Positions 62,524-64,000 of a DNA stretch of 64,000 bases are shown one piece after another. A model generated the notes under the pieces. It searched no databases and was not told the origin of the DNA. It worked only from the letters and a program-made list of their open reading frames with translations. Source of the stretch: Verrucomicrobiia bacterium. GTDB lineage: Bacteria > Verrucomicrobiota > Verrucomicrobiia > Verrucomicrobiales > DEV007. The stretch spans positions 62,001 to 126,000 of the forward strand of contig JAUICH010000001.1 of the NCBI GenBank assembly GCA_030427505.1, read 5' to 3'. Positions within the stretch are counted from its first letter, which is position 1; every line of letters begins with the position of its first letter. A program made the position numbers and the translations under genes.

Positions 62524-62569
62524 CACAGGGTTGTCAGTGGGAACGGAAGGCAGGGGTTAACCTGCCTTC

Positions 62570-63016
62570 ATGAAACAAAGATCTCTCTCTGACACAAAAC
62601 GGCGGGTGCGTGGAACTGCGGCTTTGGTAACTGTGCTGGTAATAACCTGGCTGAGCGTAGGTTGCTCGGCAGTGCATCTCAACTCGAGCCCTTCGGCGGA
62701 AACGGGAAAGCTGCATCACATCGGTTTCGTCTGGCTGAAGGACGCGGGCAGCGCGGCGGACCGCCAGAAGATCATCGACGCGGCGCACCGCTTCGCGGAA
62801 GAGATACCCGAAGTGGAAGCCCTTTACGTCGGCCAACCCGCGGAGAGCATCAGTCCGCTTATCGACAGCAGCTATGACGTTGCCTTGACTATGGTGCTCA
62901 AGGACGTGGAAGCGCTGAAACGTTATGGAGAACACCCCGTGCACCAGAAAGCGGCGGAGGAAATTTTCCTTCCGCTCTCCCGGAAGATCCTGTTCTACGA
63001 CTTTGTCAGCGAGTAA
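62570..63016 (+). CDS. Dabb-family (stress-responsive alpha-beta barrel) putative lipoprotein
   Basis: The product is 148 residues. A hydrophobic leader ends LSVGC; a lipid-attachment Cys is possible, though the -3 position (Ser) is not canonical. The Dabb ferredoxin-like fold follows: LHHIGFVWLKDAGSAADRQKIIDAAHRFAEEIPEVEALYVGQ, then SYDVALTMVLKDVEALKRYGEHPVHQKAAEEIF, the signature segment of the family. Members bind small hydrophobic molecules or catalyse cyclisations; none can be specified here. It lies 46 bases after the WYL regulator gene. Confidence 0.82.
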   Translation: MKQRSLSDTKRRVRGTAALVTVLVITWLSVGCSAVHLNSSPSAETGKLHHIGFVWLKDAGSAADRQKIIDAAHRFAEEIPEVEALYVGQPAESISPLIDSSYDVALTMVLKDVEALKRYGEHPVHQKAAEEIFLPLSRKILFYDFVSE

Positions 63017-63047
63017 CTCAGACAATTACCTAATCCATAAACTAACT

Positions 63048-63374
63048 ATGAAAATTGACCCCACGATTCAATCCTTTGTGAATGCCATGAACGCTCAGAA
63101 CGCGTCCGCCGTGGCGGCCTGCTTTGCACCGGAAGCGACCGTCCAGGATGAAGGCAATGAGCACCGAGGAACCGAAGCCATCGAGGCGTGGTATTCCGAG
63201 GCCAGCCGGAAATACCAGCCCGTGATGAAGATCCAAGACATCGCCGAAACGGAAAAAGGAGAGGCCGTTCTAACCGGAGAAGTGTCAGGAGACTTTGAAG
63301 GCAGCCCCGCGACGCTACGTTATCGGATGTTGATCGAGGGAGACAAGATTGCGCGTTTGAAAATAGAGGCGTGA
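63048..63374 (+). CDS. SnoaL-like nuclear-transport-factor-2 fold protein
   Basis: The product is 108 residues with the NTF2/SnoaL pattern: MKIDPTIQSFVNAMNAQNASAVAACFAPEATVQDEGNEHRGTEAIEAWYSEASRK followed by beta strands (GEAVLTGEVSGDFEGSPATLRYRMLIEGDKIARLKIE). Such proteins bind small ligands or act as isomerases, hydratases or cyclases. The ATG at 63048 was chosen; the longer open frame starting within the previous gene is not family-like. It is 31 bases after the Dabb gene, probably one transcript with it. Confidence 0.82.
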   Translation: MKIDPTIQSFVNAMNAQNASAVAACFAPEATVQDEGNEHRGTEAIEAWYSEASRKYQPVMKIQDIAETEKGEAVLTGEVSGDFEGSPATLRYRMLIEGDKIARLKIEA

Positions 63375-63447
63375 ACGTCTGGGGGAGAGAGTAGGAATTG
63401 ATTCGCGGAAGGATTTTCGGCATCCTCCAGGGGAACGGTTGCGCTAG

Positions 63448-63978
63448 ATGAAGGCGGTTCCCAGGGATCAACGAGTGACCACGGTCATGGATGTCGAGAT
63501 CGGGCTTGAGGAGTCTGCCGTGGTCTGGGTTGAGTCAGGTGAAGTGACAGGTTACCTGATTGCGAAAGGTTACACAATCGGCGAGCCGCCTTCGGAAATC
63601 GCGCTCGAACAGGTTCTCTACCTTGGCGCCGTTCCAGGGTGGCGCCAGGCGACGGTATTGGAAAAGGTCCTTGTCTCTGGTGCGAATGGTTGTTGGGCGG
63701 CGGTCGATCTCTCTACAGTTTCCCTCGTTCCCTGCCCATCCCGGAAGCCCTATCCCATCCTTTTCATTTCGAAACACGGATTTCACTGGATGGAAGAAAT
63801 GATTCACAAACGGTCCGCAGTACGGGTCCTGAATCATCTCCGGGAACAGTTTGCGGGTTTGAGTTTTCGAACGGACCGTCGCATTCTGGCTGAGGAAGAT
63901 TCGTCATTCAGAAATATCAGCTGTTTGGAAGCTGCCCTTTTTGAGCGAGCAGGCAGCAGAAAATCGCCTGACTCGTAG
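63448..63978 (+). CDS. Conserved-looking protein of unknown function
   Basis: The product is 176 residues, soluble, with no signal or membrane segment. Its middle (EQVLYLGAVPGWRQATVLEKVLVSGANGCWAAVDLSTVSLVPCPSRK) has a beta-rich appearance, and the C-terminal third is helical (MEEMIHKRSAVRVLNHLREQF). No motif that I know is visible. The start is uncertain: ATG at 63448 or the second Met at residue 14. It may be a member of the neighbouring WYL/Dabb/SnoaL group by position only. Confidence 0.4.
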   Translation: MKAVPRDQRVTTVMDVEIGLEESAVVWVESGEVTGYLIAKGYTIGEPPSEIALEQVLYLGAVPGWRQATVLEKVLVSGANGCWAAVDLSTVSLVPCPSRKPYPILFISKHGFHWMEEMIHKRSAVRVLNHLREQFAGLSFRTDRRILAEEDSSFRNISCLEAALFERAGSRKSPDS

Positions 63979-64000
63979 CGAAGTCTCCCGTAACCCCGCC

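Overview
The window is a 64 kb piece of a GC-rich bacterial chromosome that is almost entirely coding. I infer a member of the Verrucomicrobiota, and more broadly of the PVC group. The inference rests on gene content: an accB-accC-thiE run, a prepilin-like protein ending in a DGHV-type motif, a secreted double-psi-barrel-like protein, a thioredoxin-like protein with an SHD1-like tail, Zwf paired with OpcA, and many stand-alone housekeeping genes. No rRNA or named marker settles the taxon. No prophage, CRISPR array or intact insertion sequence was seen.

Layout. 1-15.6 kb holds housekeeping genes: riboflavin synthase (cut by the window edge), an exporter ABC protein, a SanA-like envelope protein, a DUF4105-like membrane protein, a PfkB kinase, thiE, accC/accB, a class V aminotransferase, holA, a thioredoxin-like protein, trxB and an AlkD-type glycosylase. 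15.7-22.0 kb is a compact lipid or polyketide-like cluster: fatty acyl-AMP ligase, membrane desaturase, free acyl carrier protein, cyclopropane-synthase-type methyltransferase, and a ketosynthase-like protein. That last protein has lost its catalytic Cys and first His and also the whole acyltransferase core. 22-46 kb holds a sulfatase, aroK, tsaC, murJ, a prepilin, an ABC-2 exporter, a GT-C-like membrane protein, panC, nadB, a LysR regulator, a Ski2-like helicase, a tail-specific protease, argS, a PTS EIIA protein and an OmpA-type lipoprotein. 46-51 kb is a central-carbon block: a low-molecular-weight phosphatase, an RpiB-GlyA fusion, zwf and opcA. 51-56 kb carries smpB, rpoZ and the khpB-yidC-yidD-rnpA-rpmH cluster that often lies near an origin, but no dnaA. 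The end holds an acetyltransferase, a CysI-type sulfite reductase, a hydrolase, tRNA-Val(GAC), a glycosyltransferase-like protein, and a WYL regulator followed by Dabb and SnoaL-like proteins.

Non-coding structure. Two copies of a 219-bp palindromic element (3356-3574 and 25302-25520) are bounded by CTAG and carry DnaA-box-like sequence at both ends. A related 202-bp element (3571-3772) abuts the first copy and shares its CTAG. A different pair of roughly 196-bp elements lies in inverted orientation at 523-720 and 14633-14827. These look like non-autonomous mobile or REP-type repeats.

The best candidates for new biology are the acyl-ligase/desaturase/ACP/methyltransferase/dead-ketosynthase cluster, the RpiB-GlyA fusion, and the CTAG-bounded hairpin elements.
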